A stretch of 64,000 nt of DNA, from assembly GCF_002855575.1 (NCBI RefSeq), contig NZ_PKRQ01000004.1, positions 416,522 through 480,521 of the forward strand. Direction: 5' to 3'. Position numbers and translations under genes: made by a program. Positions 56,729 through 64,000 of the stretch are shown piece by piece (the stretch's first letter is position 1; each line of letters begins with the position of its first letter). The stretch comes from Tabrizicola sp. TH137. GTDB taxonomy: Bacteria > Pseudomonadota > Alphaproteobacteria > Rhodobacterales > Rhodobacteraceae. The notes under the pieces are model-generated. The model was not told where the DNA came from, did no database searches, and worked only from the letters and a program-made list of their open reading frames with translations.

Positions 56729-57541
56729 ATGCACGAAAGCGAACGGCACAGGATCATTCTGTCTGCGATCGAGGGGCGGCCCGTCGTGACCGTGGCCGAT
56801 CTTGTGACGCTGACTGGCGCATCCGAGGCGACGATCCGCCGCGACATCGCCGCGCTGCATGTGCAGAAGAAGCTTCGCCGCGTGCGGGGCGGGGCGGAAT
56901 CCATCGCCCCCGCGCAGTTCGTAGGCATCAATGCCCGCCCCTTCAGCGTGAACGAAGGCATCCGTCTGGCCGAGAAACGCGCCATCGCCCGCGCGGCGGT
57001 GGAACTGGTCGGCGATGGCGAAGCGATCATCATCAACGGCGGGACCACCACCTTCCAGATGGTGCATCCCCTGTCCACGAAGCGCTGTCAGGTCTTTACC
57101 AACAGCTTTCCCATCGCGGACCACCTGCTGAAGCATTCCAAGAACACGGTCCTTCTGCCCGCTGGCGCGATCTACCGCGAACAGAACATCATCCTGTCGC
57201 CCTTCGAAGAGGATGGCAGCCGCCATTTCTACGCCCGCCGCATGTTCATGGGCTGCCGCGGCCTCGGCCCGCTGGGCCTGATGGAGGGCGATCCCCTGCT
57301 GGTGCAGGCGGAACAGAAGCTTATCGGTCAGGCGGACGAACTCATCGTCCTGGCCGACAGTTCCAAATTCGCCGCGCGGTCGAGCCTGCTGCTCTGCCCG
57401 CTGAAGCGGATCCACACCGTGATCACGGATGAAGGCATCACCGACCGCGATGCTGCCATGCTGGAGGCGGCAGAGGTCAGGTTGATCGTGGCGCGCATCG
57501 GTGCCGCGGACAGGACGGAGGACCGTCTCGGCGAAGGTTGA
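56729..57541 (+). CDS. rhaR: DeoR family rhamnose regulator
   Basis: 270-aa repressor. HTH 'VTVADLVTLTGASEATIRRDIAALHVQKKLRRVRGGAE' at about 19-56 and a C-terminal sugar-isomerase-like sensor domain with 'DGEAIIINGGTTTFQM' near 98, 'CQVFTNSFPIADHLL' near 121 and 'ELIVLADSSKFAARS' near 207. In Rhizobium leguminosarum a DeoR-type RhaR represses the same divergent pair of operons. The ATG at 56729 has AGGGAGGA 5 bp upstream. 38 bp before rhaS. Confidence 0.9.
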   Translation: MHESERHRIILSAIEGRPVVTVADLVTLTGASEATIRRDIAALHVQKKLRRVRGGAESIAPAQFVGINARPFSVNEGIRLAEKRAIARAAVELVGDGEAIIINGGTTTFQMVHPLSTKRCQVFTNSFPIADHLLKHSKNTVLLPAGAIYREQNIILSPFEEDGSRHFYARRMFMGCRGLGPLGLMEGDPLLVQAEQKLIGQADELIVLADSSKFAARSSLLLCPLKRIHTVITDEGITDRDAAMLEAAEVRLIVARIGAADRTEDRLGEG

Positions 57542-57579
57542 GGCGGAGTGAAGAAAAGACCGCTCATAGGGAGGACAAA

Positions 57580-58572
57580 ATGAGCATCTGGAAGAAGGCA
57601 CTTGCAACGGCGGCGGTGGCAACCGCGCTGATGACGACAACCGCCGCGGCTGAAAACGTGAAGATCGCGCTGGTGGTCAAGGCGCTGGGGATCGGCTTCT
57701 TCGAGGCCGCCGCCAAGGGCGCGGAAGAGGCCGCCAAGGAACTGGGCGATGTGGAAATCATCTATACCGGCCCAACCGACACCACAGCCGAAGGCCAGAT
57801 CGAGGTGATCAACAGCCTCATCGCGCAGGGCGTCAACGCCATCGCCGTGTCGGCCAATGACAAGGACGCGCTGGTCCCCACGCTGCAAAAGGCGATGGAA
57901 CGCGGCATCACCGTCATCTCGTGGGACTCGGGCGTTGCTGCCGAAGGCCGCATGATGCACCTGAACCCGTCGTCCAACGCGCTGATCGGCAACACGATCA
58001 TCAAGCTGGCCGCCGACCACCTGCCCGAAGGCGGCGACGTGGCGATCCTGTCGGCCTCGGCCACTGCCACAAACCAGAACATCTGGATTGAAGAGGCCAA
58101 GAAGGTGCTGCCGAACTATCCGGGCATCAACCTCGTCGCCACCGTCTATGGTGACGACCTTGCCGACAAATCCTACCGCGAAGCGCAGGGTCTGATGGCC
58201 ACCTACCCGAACCTCAAGGCGATCATCGCGCCGACGACGGTGGGCATCCTTGCCGCCTCGCAGGCTGTGACCGATGCCGGCAAGATCGGCGAGATCAACG
58301 TGACGGGCCTTGGCCTGCCGTCGGAAATGGCGGGGGCAGTGGCTTCGGGCGCGACCAAATCCTTCGCGATCTGGAACCCCATCGACCTCGGCTATGCCGC
58401 GACGATGATTTCCTACAACCTCGTCAAGGGCAACGCCAAGGCCGAACCCGGCGCCGAAATCGGCATGGGCCGCATGGGTGCCGCCAAGCTGGACGATGGC
58501 AACGAAGCCGCCATGTCTGACCCCTTCACCTACGACTCGTCGAACATCGACCAGTTCAAGTCGATCTTCTGA
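57580..58572 (+). CDS. rhaS: Rhamnose ABC transporter periplasmic binding protein
   Basis: 330-aa binding protein of the sugar-ABC (RbsB-like) class. Signal peptide about 1-24, then 'VKIALVVKALGIGFFEAAAKGAEEAA' as the ligand-cleft first strand and helix, 'INSLIAQGVNAIAVSANDKDAL' near 82 and 'ISWDSGVAAEGRMMHLNPSS' near 112. It delivers L-rhamnose to RhaPQ. AGGGAGGA precedes the ATG. A hairpin follows the stop. Confidence 0.93.
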   Translation: MSIWKKALATAAVATALMTTTAAAENVKIALVVKALGIGFFEAAAKGAEEAAKELGDVEIIYTGPTDTTAEGQIEVINSLIAQGVNAIAVSANDKDALVPTLQKAMERGITVISWDSGVAAEGRMMHLNPSSNALIGNTIIKLAADHLPEGGDVAILSASATATNQNIWIEEAKKVLPNYPGINLVATVYGDDLADKSYREAQGLMATYPNLKAIIAPTTVGILAASQAVTDAGKIGEINVTGLGLPSEMAGAVASGATKSFAIWNPIDLGYAATMISYNLVKGNAKAEPGAEIGMGRMGAAKLDDGNEAAMSDPFTYDSSNIDQFKSIF

Positions 58573-58579
58573 TCGGCAC

Positions 58580-58609
58580 GCTCCGGGCGGATGCTCCCCC
58601 GCCCGGAGC
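58580..58609 (+). terminator. Hairpin between rhaS and rhaT
   Basis: A perfect 11-bp stem, GCTCCGGGCGG (58580-58590) with CCGCCCGGAGC (58599-58609) around an 8-nt loop, followed by CCTTTT. It starts 7 bp after the rhaS stop. Most likely a leaky terminator that sets a high binding-protein to transporter ratio. Confidence 0.75.
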
Positions 58610-58625
58610 CCTTTTCCTCACGGAC

Positions 58626-60128
58626 ATGATGATGCAACCCGTCCTCCGCCTGCGCGGCATTTCCAAGTCATTCCCGGGCGTCAAGGCGCTGTCGGATGTG
58701 CAGCTTGACCTCTATCCCGGTCAGGTCACCGCGCTGATCGGCGAGAATGGCGCGGGCAAGTCAACCATCGTCAAGGTCCTGACCGGCATCTACCAGCCCG
58801 ATGCCGGCACCATCGAAATCGACGGCCGCGCCGCGCGCTTTCCTTCTGCCGATGCCGCCGCACAGGCGGGCGTCACCGCGATCCATCAGGAGACCGTCCT
58901 CTTCGACGAATTGTCGGTGGCGGAGAATATATGGCTGGGCCACGCGCCCCGTGGCCGCTTTGGCCTGATCAACCGCGCCGCCATGCGCGATGGCGCGCGC
59001 CGCCTGCTGGACGGGATCGGCGCGAAGATCGACCCCGACGCACGACTGGGCGATCTTGGCATCGCCTCGCGCCATATGGTCGCCATCGCCCGCGCCCTGT
59101 CGATCGAGGCGCGGGTCGTGATCCTTGACGAACCCACCGCCGCCCTGTCGCACAAGGAGATCCAGGAGCTTTACGAGCTGGTCGAAACGCTCAAGGCGCA
59201 GGGCAAGGCGATCCTCTTCATTTCGCACAAGTTCGATGAAATCTTCCGTATTGCCGACCGCTACACCGTCTTTCGCGACGGGCAATTCGTGGGCGAAGGC
59301 GCGATGGCCGAGGTGAACGAAGGCCAGCTTGTGCAGATGATGGTCGGCCGTTCCGTCGACCAGATCTTCCCGGTTCGAGACCGCAACATCGGCGCGCCGG
59401 TGCTGACCGTTTCGGGCTACAGCCACCCCACCGAATTTGCCGATATCGGTTTCACCCTGCATCGCGGGGAAATCCTTGGCTTCTACGGCCTTGTCGGGGC
59501 CGGGCGGTCCGAGGTGATGCAGGCCCTGTTCGGCATTACCACACCCTCCAAAGGCGCATGCAAGATCGCAGGCCAGGTCCGCGTCATCCGCTCTACCGCC
59601 GAGGCGGTGGAGGCAGGCATCGTCTATGTCCCCGAAGATCGCGGTCGGCAGGGCGCGGTGAAGGGGCTGCCCATCTTCCAGAACGTCACGCTTCCGTCGC
59701 TGGGCGCGGTCAGCCGGGCGGGCTTCCTTCGGATGGCTGACGAATTCAGCCTGGCACGCGACTATACCCAGCGGCTCGATCTGCGGGCGGCGGCGCTGGA
59801 TCAGGATGTGGGGCTTCTGTCGGGCGGCAACCAGCAGAAGGTCGTCATCGCCAAATGGCTGGCCACGAAGCCCCGCGTGATCATCCTCGACGAACCCACC
59901 AAGGGCATCGACATCGGATCAAAGGCCGCCGTCCATGCCTTCATGGCCGAACTGGCCGCGCAGGGCCTGGCCATCATCATGGTCAGCAGCGAAATCCCCG
60001 AGGTTCTTGGCATGTCCGACCGCGTCATCGTCATGCGTGAAGGCCGCATCGTGGACGAGGTGGCGGGGGATCGCATGACGCCCGAAACGCTCGTCCGCGC
60101 GGCGGCGGGATTGGCGGTGGCGGCATGA
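58626..60128 (+). CDS. rhaT: Rhamnose ABC transporter ATP-binding protein (two ABC domains)
   Basis: 500-aa duplicated ATPase of the RbsA/AraG class. Domain 1 (about 1-245) has Walker A 'GENGAGKST' near 39 and Walker B 'VVILDEPTAALS' near 161; domain 2 (about 250-500) has the altered Walker A 'GLVGAGRSEV', the signature 'LLSGGNQQKVV' near 398 and 'VIILDEPTKGIDIGSK' near 419. Three ATGs (58626, 58629, 58632) are in frame. It energises RhaP/RhaQ and overlaps rhaP by 4 bp. Confidence 0.92.
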   Translation: MMMQPVLRLRGISKSFPGVKALSDVQLDLYPGQVTALIGENGAGKSTIVKVLTGIYQPDAGTIEIDGRAARFPSADAAAQAGVTAIHQETVLFDELSVAENIWLGHAPRGRFGLINRAAMRDGARRLLDGIGAKIDPDARLGDLGIASRHMVAIARALSIEARVVILDEPTAALSHKEIQELYELVETLKAQGKAILFISHKFDEIFRIADRYTVFRDGQFVGEGAMAEVNEGQLVQMMVGRSVDQIFPVRDRNIGAPVLTVSGYSHPTEFADIGFTLHRGEILGFYGLVGAGRSEVMQALFGITTPSKGACKIAGQVRVIRSTAEAVEAGIVYVPEDRGRQGAVKGLPIFQNVTLPSLGAVSRAGFLRMADEFSLARDYTQRLDLRAAALDQDVGLLSGGNQQKVVIAKWLATKPRVIILDEPTKGIDIGSKAAVHAFMAELAAQGLAIIMVSSEIPEVLGMSDRVIVMREGRIVDEVAGDRMTPETLVRAAAGLAVAA

Positions 60129-61090
60129 AACTCCTGCGCCAGCGCGAGACGCTCCTCGCCCTTGTCATCCTTGCCAGCATCGCGGTGATCGCCACCCGCT
60201 TCCCGGCCTTCGTGACCCCGCACAACCTGGCCAATGTGTTCAATGACACCTCGCCGCTGATCCTGCTCGCCATCGGGCAGATGATCGTGATCCTGACGAA
60301 ATGCATCGACCTGTCGGTGGCGGCGAACCTTGCGCTGACGGGAATGGTGGCCGCGCTGATGAACGGAGCAGGAGTGCCCCTGCCGCTGATCCTGTTGACG
60401 GTGGTCGCGCTGGGCGCGGTGCTGGGGGCCGTGAACGGGCTGCTGGTGTGGAAAGTGGGCATCCCTTCCATCGTGGTGACGCTGGGCACCATGACCATCT
60501 ATCGCGGCGTGATCTTCCTGATGACCGATGGCAAATGGGTCAACGCACATGAGATGACCGATGCCTTCAAGGCCCTGCCGCGCCATGTGATCCTTGGCCT
60601 GCCGGTGATGGGCTGGGTCGCCATCGCGATGATCCTGATCTTCGCCGTGGTCCTGACCCGCACCGCCCTTGGCCGCGCCTTCTATGCCGTGGGCGGCAAT
60701 CCCCATGCGGCGGTCTATGCGGGCATTGACGTGGGGCGCACGCAGTTCTGGGCCTTCGTCATCTCGGGCGCGCTGGCGGGGCTGACCGGATACCTCTGGG
60801 TCGCGCGCTATGCCGTGGCCTATGTCGATGTGGCGGGCGGGTTCGAGCTGGATGTCGTCGCCGCCTGCGTCATCGGCGGCATCGCCATCGCGGGCGGGGC
60901 GGGCAGCATCTGGGGTGCACTGCTGGGCGCGCTATTTCTTGGCGTGATCAAGAACGCGCTGCCCGTCGTCGGCATCTCGCCCTTCTGGCAGATGGCGATT
61001 TCCGGCACGGCCATCGTCCTTGCCGTCGCTTTCAACGCCGCGCAAAGCCGCCCCAAGGGCCGCATCATCCTGAGGGAGGCCAGCCAGTGA
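60125..61090 (+). CDS. rhaP: Rhamnose ABC transporter permease RhaP
   Basis: 321-aa integral membrane protein with about eight to ten TM segments and the RbsC/BPD_transp_2 pattern: '[24 protein letters not shown]' near 52-75, '[26 protein letters not shown]' near 104-129 and '[24 protein letters not shown]' near 238-262. Forms the channel with RhaQ. ATGA overlap with rhaT and GTGA overlap with rhaQ. Confidence 0.92.
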   Translation: MKLLRQRETLLALVILASIAVIATRFPAFVTPHNLANVFNDTSPLILLAIGQMIVILTKCIDLSVAANLALTGMVAALMNGAGVPLPLILLTVVALGAVLGAVNGLLVWKVGIPSIVVTLGTMTIYRGVIFLMTDGKWVNAHEMTDAFKALPRHVILGLPVMGWVAIAMILIFAVVLTRTALGRAFYAVGGNPHAAVYAGIDVGRTQFWAFVISGALAGLTGYLWVARYAVAYVDVAGGFELDVVAACVIGGIAIAGGAGSIWGALLGALFLGVIKNALPVVGISPFWQMAISGTAIVLAVAFNAAQSRPKGRIILREASQ

Positions 61091-62070
61091 CGACCCCCGC
61101 ACCCCCTCGCCTGATCCCCGACCGGCTGCACGGCCGCACCACCCGCGCCCTGCGGTCCTGGGAAGCGATCCTTGTTGCCGTGGCCATCGCCGTCTTCATC
61201 GCCAACAGCTTCCTGTCGCCCTATTTCCTGAATGCCTGGAACCTGTCCGACGCGACCTTCAACTTTACCGAAAAGGCGCTCATCGCCTTTGCGATGGCTA
61301 TGCTCATCATCGCGGGCGAAATCGACCTCTCCGTCGCCTCGATCATCGCGCTGGCCTCTACCGCGATGGGCCTTGCCATGACGGCGGGGGCTGGTGTGCC
61401 GGTCATCGTCGCCACTGGCATTGCCACCGGGGTGATCTGCGGGGCGATCAACGGCTTTCTCGTGGCGGGTCTCGGCCTGCCCTCCATCGTCGTGACAATC
61501 GGCACGATGAGCCTGTTCCGCGGCGTGGCCTTCATCGTGCTGGGCGATCAGGCCTTCACCGGCTATCCGCCGGGGCTGGCCTATTTCGGGCAGGGCTATG
61601 TCTGGTGGGTGATCAGCTTCGAACTTGTCCTGTTCGCCCTCTGCGCCGTGATCTACTGGGCGCTTCTGCACCGCACCACCTTTGGCCGTGCCGTCTATGC
61701 CATCGGCAACAATGCCACGGCGGCGCAATTCTCGGGCATCCGCGTCGCCCGCGTGCGCTTCATCCTCTTCCTGCTGACGGGCCTGATGTCCGGCATCGCG
61801 GCGGTCTGCCTGACCTCGCGGCTCGGCTCCACCCGCCCCTCCATCGCCACGGGATGGGAGTTGGAGGTGGTCACCATGGTCGTCCTCGGCGGGGTGAATA
61901 TTCTGGGCGGGTCGGGCACCATTCCGGGCGTCGTTCTGGCGGCGATCATCATGGGGCTTGTGACCTTCGGCTTCGGCCTGCTGAATGTGCCGGGGATCGT
62001 GATGTCGATCTTCCTCGGCGCGCTGCTGATCGGCGTCATCGCCCTGCCACGGCTGATGCGGAGGAAATGA
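61087..62070 (+). CDS. rhaQ: Rhamnose ABC transporter permease RhaQ
   Basis: 327-aa second permease of the same family: '[27 protein letters not shown]' near 73-99, '[26 protein letters not shown]' near 122-147 and '[26 protein letters not shown]' near 256-281. A GTG start overlaps the rhaP stop by 4 bp, and its own stop overlaps rhaU by 4 bp. Confidence 0.92.
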   Translation: MTTPAPPRLIPDRLHGRTTRALRSWEAILVAVAIAVFIANSFLSPYFLNAWNLSDATFNFTEKALIAFAMAMLIIAGEIDLSVASIIALASTAMGLAMTAGAGVPVIVATGIATGVICGAINGFLVAGLGLPSIVVTIGTMSLFRGVAFIVLGDQAFTGYPPGLAYFGQGYVWWVISFELVLFALCAVIYWALLHRTTFGRAVYAIGNNATAAQFSGIRVARVRFILFLLTGLMSGIAAVCLTSRLGSTRPSIATGWELEVVTMVVLGGVNILGGSGTIPGVVLAAIIMGLVTFGFGLLNVPGIVMSIFLGALLIGVIALPRLMRRK

Positions 62071-62384
62071 TGGAGAAATTCGCCTTCAAGATGCACCTCA
62101 ACCCCGGGATGGAAGAGGAATACCGCCGCCGGCATGACGAGATCTGGCCCGAACTGGTGGCCCTGCTGAAGGATGCCGGGGTGCAGGATTACTCCATCCA
62201 TCTGGACCCCGAGACGAACATCCTCTTCGGCGTCCTCTGGCGGCGCAAGGAGCATGGCATGGACGCGCTGCCCGCCCATCCGGTGATGCAGCGGTGGTGG
62301 GCGCATATGTCCGACATCATGGCATCGCATCCGAACAACGAACCCGTGGCCGTGCCGCTGGTGCCGGTCTTTCACATGCCATGA
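62067..62384 (+). CDS. rhaU: L-rhamnose mutarotase
   Basis: 105-aa enzyme that interconverts alpha and beta L-rhamnose. The family sequence is clear: '[26 protein letters not shown]' at 5-30, '[19 protein letters not shown]' near 40-58 and '[15 protein letters not shown]' near 70-84, with the catalytic-site His and Trp residues present. Called RhaU in Rhizobium and RhaM in enterics. ATG directly after GGAGGAA inside the rhaQ 3' end; overlaps rhaK by 4 bp. Confidence 0.93.
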   Translation: MMEKFAFKMHLNPGMEEEYRRRHDEIWPELVALLKDAGVQDYSIHLDPETNILFGVLWRRKEHGMDALPAHPVMQRWWAHMSDIMASHPNNEPVAVPLVPVFHMP

Positions 62385-63745
62385 CAGACCCGCGCTTTGT
62401 CGCCGTCATCGACATCGGCAAGACCAATACGAAACTCGCGCTGGTCGATCTGGCCTCGGGCGCCGAGGTGGCAGTGGAAACCACGCCCAATCGGGTGCAG
62501 CCCGGCCCGCCCTGGCCGCATTTCGACTCGGAGGCGCAATGGGCCTTCCTGTCAGGCGCGATGCGGCGTCTGGCCGCCACCCATCGCATCGACGCCATTT
62601 CGGTGACGACGCATGGCGCCTGCGCGGCCTTCCTTACCGCCGATGGCCGCCTTGCCGCTCCGGTGATGGATTACGAATTCACCGGCACTGACAGCACCCG
62701 CGCCGCTTATGACCGCCTTCGCCCCTCCTTTGCCGAAACCGGCAGCCCGGCCCTGCCGAGGGGCCTGAACCTTGGCGCGCAACTGCATCACGCGCTTATT
62801 GCCGATCCCGGCCTTGCCGACCGCTGCGCGCATGTCGTGACCTGGCCACAATACTGGGGATTCCGCCTGACCGGAGCCCTGGCCTGCGACCTGTCCTCGC
62901 TGGGCTGCCACACCGATCTGTGGAACCCGGGGGCCGGCGCATGGTCCAGCCTTCCCGCAGCCCTTGGCCTTGCCGGAAAGATGGCCCCGCCCCGCCGCCC
63001 GGACGAGGTGCTGGGAACCCTGACCCCGACGCTCCAGGCGGAATGGGGCATCGGCCCCGTTCCCGTTGCCGTCGGCATCCATGACAGCAACGCCTCACTC
63101 CTGCCGCATCTGCGGGCGCGCAAGGCCCCCTTCGCCGTCGTCTCCACCGGGACATGGGTCATCTGTATGGCCATCGGCGGCAATCCCGCCCCGCTCGACC
63201 CCGCCCGCGACACGCTGGTCAATGTCGCCGCGACCGGCCAGCCCGTCCCCTCGGCCCGCTTCATGGGTGGGCGCGAACATGACCTGATCCGCGCGGGCAG
63301 TATCGCGCCTGGGCATGCAGAGGATGTCGCTGCCGTCCTGTCGCGCGGCGTGATGCTGCTGCCCGCCGTGGTGCCTGACAGCGGCCCTTTCGCAGGCCTC
63401 ACCCACCGCTGGATGGCACCCCCGGAAACCGAAGGCGAAACCGCCGTCGCCCTCGACTTTTACCTCGCCCTCATGGCGGCGGAATGCCTCTCGCTCATCG
63501 CAGCCGAAGGCCCGGCGCTGGTGGAAGGTCCCTTCTCGGCCAATCCGCGATTCCTCGCCATGCTCTCCACAGCGACCGACCGCGAGGTCATCCCCTCCCG
63601 CGCCCGCACTGGTACGGCGCTGGGCGCGGCGCTGCTCTTCTCGCAGGACGCCCCGGCCACTGCGCCGGACGAGGTGACGAGGCCCGACCCTGGCCTGCGC
63701 TCTTATGCACAGGCTTGGCGGCACGCCGTCGCCGCCTCCGGCTGA
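62381..63745 (+). CDS. rhaK: Rhamnulokinase (FGGY family sugar kinase)
   Basis: 454-aa kinase with '[17 protein letters not shown]' (phosphate 1) at 7-23, '[14 protein letters not shown]' near 227-240, '[17 protein letters not shown]' (phosphate 2) near 249-265 and '[15 protein letters not shown]' near 383. In Rhizobium leguminosarum RhaK is also needed for rhamnose uptake by this ABC system. Last gene of rhaRSTPQUK; ATG overlaps the rhaU stop. Confidence 0.9.
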   Translation: MTDPRFVAVIDIGKTNTKLALVDLASGAEVAVETTPNRVQPGPPWPHFDSEAQWAFLSGAMRRLAATHRIDAISVTTHGACAAFLTADGRLAAPVMDYEFTGTDSTRAAYDRLRPSFAETGSPALPRGLNLGAQLHHALIADPGLADRCAHVVTWPQYWGFRLTGALACDLSSLGCHTDLWNPGAGAWSSLPAALGLAGKMAPPRRPDEVLGTLTPTLQAEWGIGPVPVAVGIHDSNASLLPHLRARKAPFAVVSTGTWVICMAIGGNPAPLDPARDTLVNVAATGQPVPSARFMGGREHDLIRAGSIAPGHAEDVAAVLSRGVMLLPAVVPDSGPFAGLTHRWMAPPETEGETAVALDFYLALMAAECLSLIAAEGPALVEGPFSANPRFLAMLSTATDREVIPSRARTGTALGAALLFSQDAPATAPDEVTRPDPGLRSYAQAWRHAVAASG

Positions 63746-63850
63746 CTGCGGTTGGGCGCAAGATTTCCATCGAGCTTGACCCTTTTGGCAGGAAGCTCAC
63801 AGCCTGGCAGAAGACCACGCTTGGGGGGCCACGTAGTGAGCCTACAAATG

Positions 63851-63873
63851 CAAAAAGCGCCCCGTGGGGCGCC
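63851..63873 (-). terminator. Rho-independent terminator of tRNA-fMet
   Basis: Read on the minus strand: GCGCCCC (63866-63872) pairs with GGGGCGC (63857-63863) and is followed at once by TTTTT (63852-63856). It sits 31 bp downstream of the tRNA 3' end. A textbook intrinsic terminator. Confidence 0.85.
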
Positions 63874-63903
63874 GTGCATATAACTTATGAGAATGGAAGG
63901 TTC

Positions 63904-63980
<77 letters not shown>

Positions 63981-64000
63981 TCACTTGTTGTCTGACTTGG

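Overview
This 64 kb window is high-GC alphaproteobacterial DNA. Gene content and style point to a Rhodobacterales (Rhodobacter/Paracoccus-like) chromosome: a heterotetrameric sarcosine oxidase, a huge RTX protein with a C-terminal Hint domain, a VPLPA-CTERM protein, TctABC transport, a Rhizobium-type rhamnose locus and an alphaproteobacterial initiator tRNA. The content is mostly accessory catabolism. No transposase, integrase, CRISPR array or rRNA was seen.

Layout. 0.2-5.3 kb: soxB-D-A-G, a sarcosine oxidase operon whose delta subunit has no cysteines, divergent from a DmpA-type P1 peptidase. 6.5-10.8 kb: an RND efflux pump and its adaptor. 11-19.9 kb: one 2958-residue RTX/Hint protein. A 1.2 kb non-coding stretch follows, containing a pair of 11-bp direct repeats 21 bp apart, upstream of a membrane-anchored LytTR regulator. 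22.3-25 kb: a cytochrome P450, an SRPBCC protein and a VPLPA-CTERM surface protein. 25.2-30.4 kb: the homoprotocatechuate meta-cleavage operon hpaF-E-D-G-H with divergent hpaR. 30.4-36.2 kb: a Tm-1-like protein, an aldehyde dehydrogenase and a TctABC tripartite transporter, with a divergent IclR regulator. 37.1-40.1 kb: class III aminotransferase, MBL hydrolase and GntR regulator.

40.1-43.8 kb: a class I glutamine amidotransferase divergent from a P450, glutamine-synthetase-like ligase and [2Fe-2S] ferredoxin operon. The set resembles the enzyme kit of gamma-glutamylation amine degradation (aniline type) combined with the P450/ferredoxin/GS arrangement of mycobacterial cyclic-amine degradation. 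It is the best candidate here for an undescribed pathway. 43.8-52.2 kb: tyrosine/homogentisate catabolism (hpd, hmgA, maiA, fahA) with a flavin monooxygenase, a DUF2783 protein, an MBL protein with an eroded metal site, and MarR and Lrp regulators. 53.2-63.7 kb: a complete L-rhamnose locus, rhaI-rhaD divergent from rhaR-S-T-P-Q-U-K, controlled from a 71-bp dyad. The window ends with tRNA-fMet and its terminator on the minus strand.

How the genes work together: the window is a series of self-contained catabolic units, most with a dedicated regulator. Several divergent promoter regions carry clear inverted repeats (HpaR, IclR, MarR/hmg, RhaR, amine cluster). In two transport operons a strong hairpin separates the solute-binding-protein gene from the membrane/ATPase genes. 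All functional assignments come from reading motifs and context; no database search was run.
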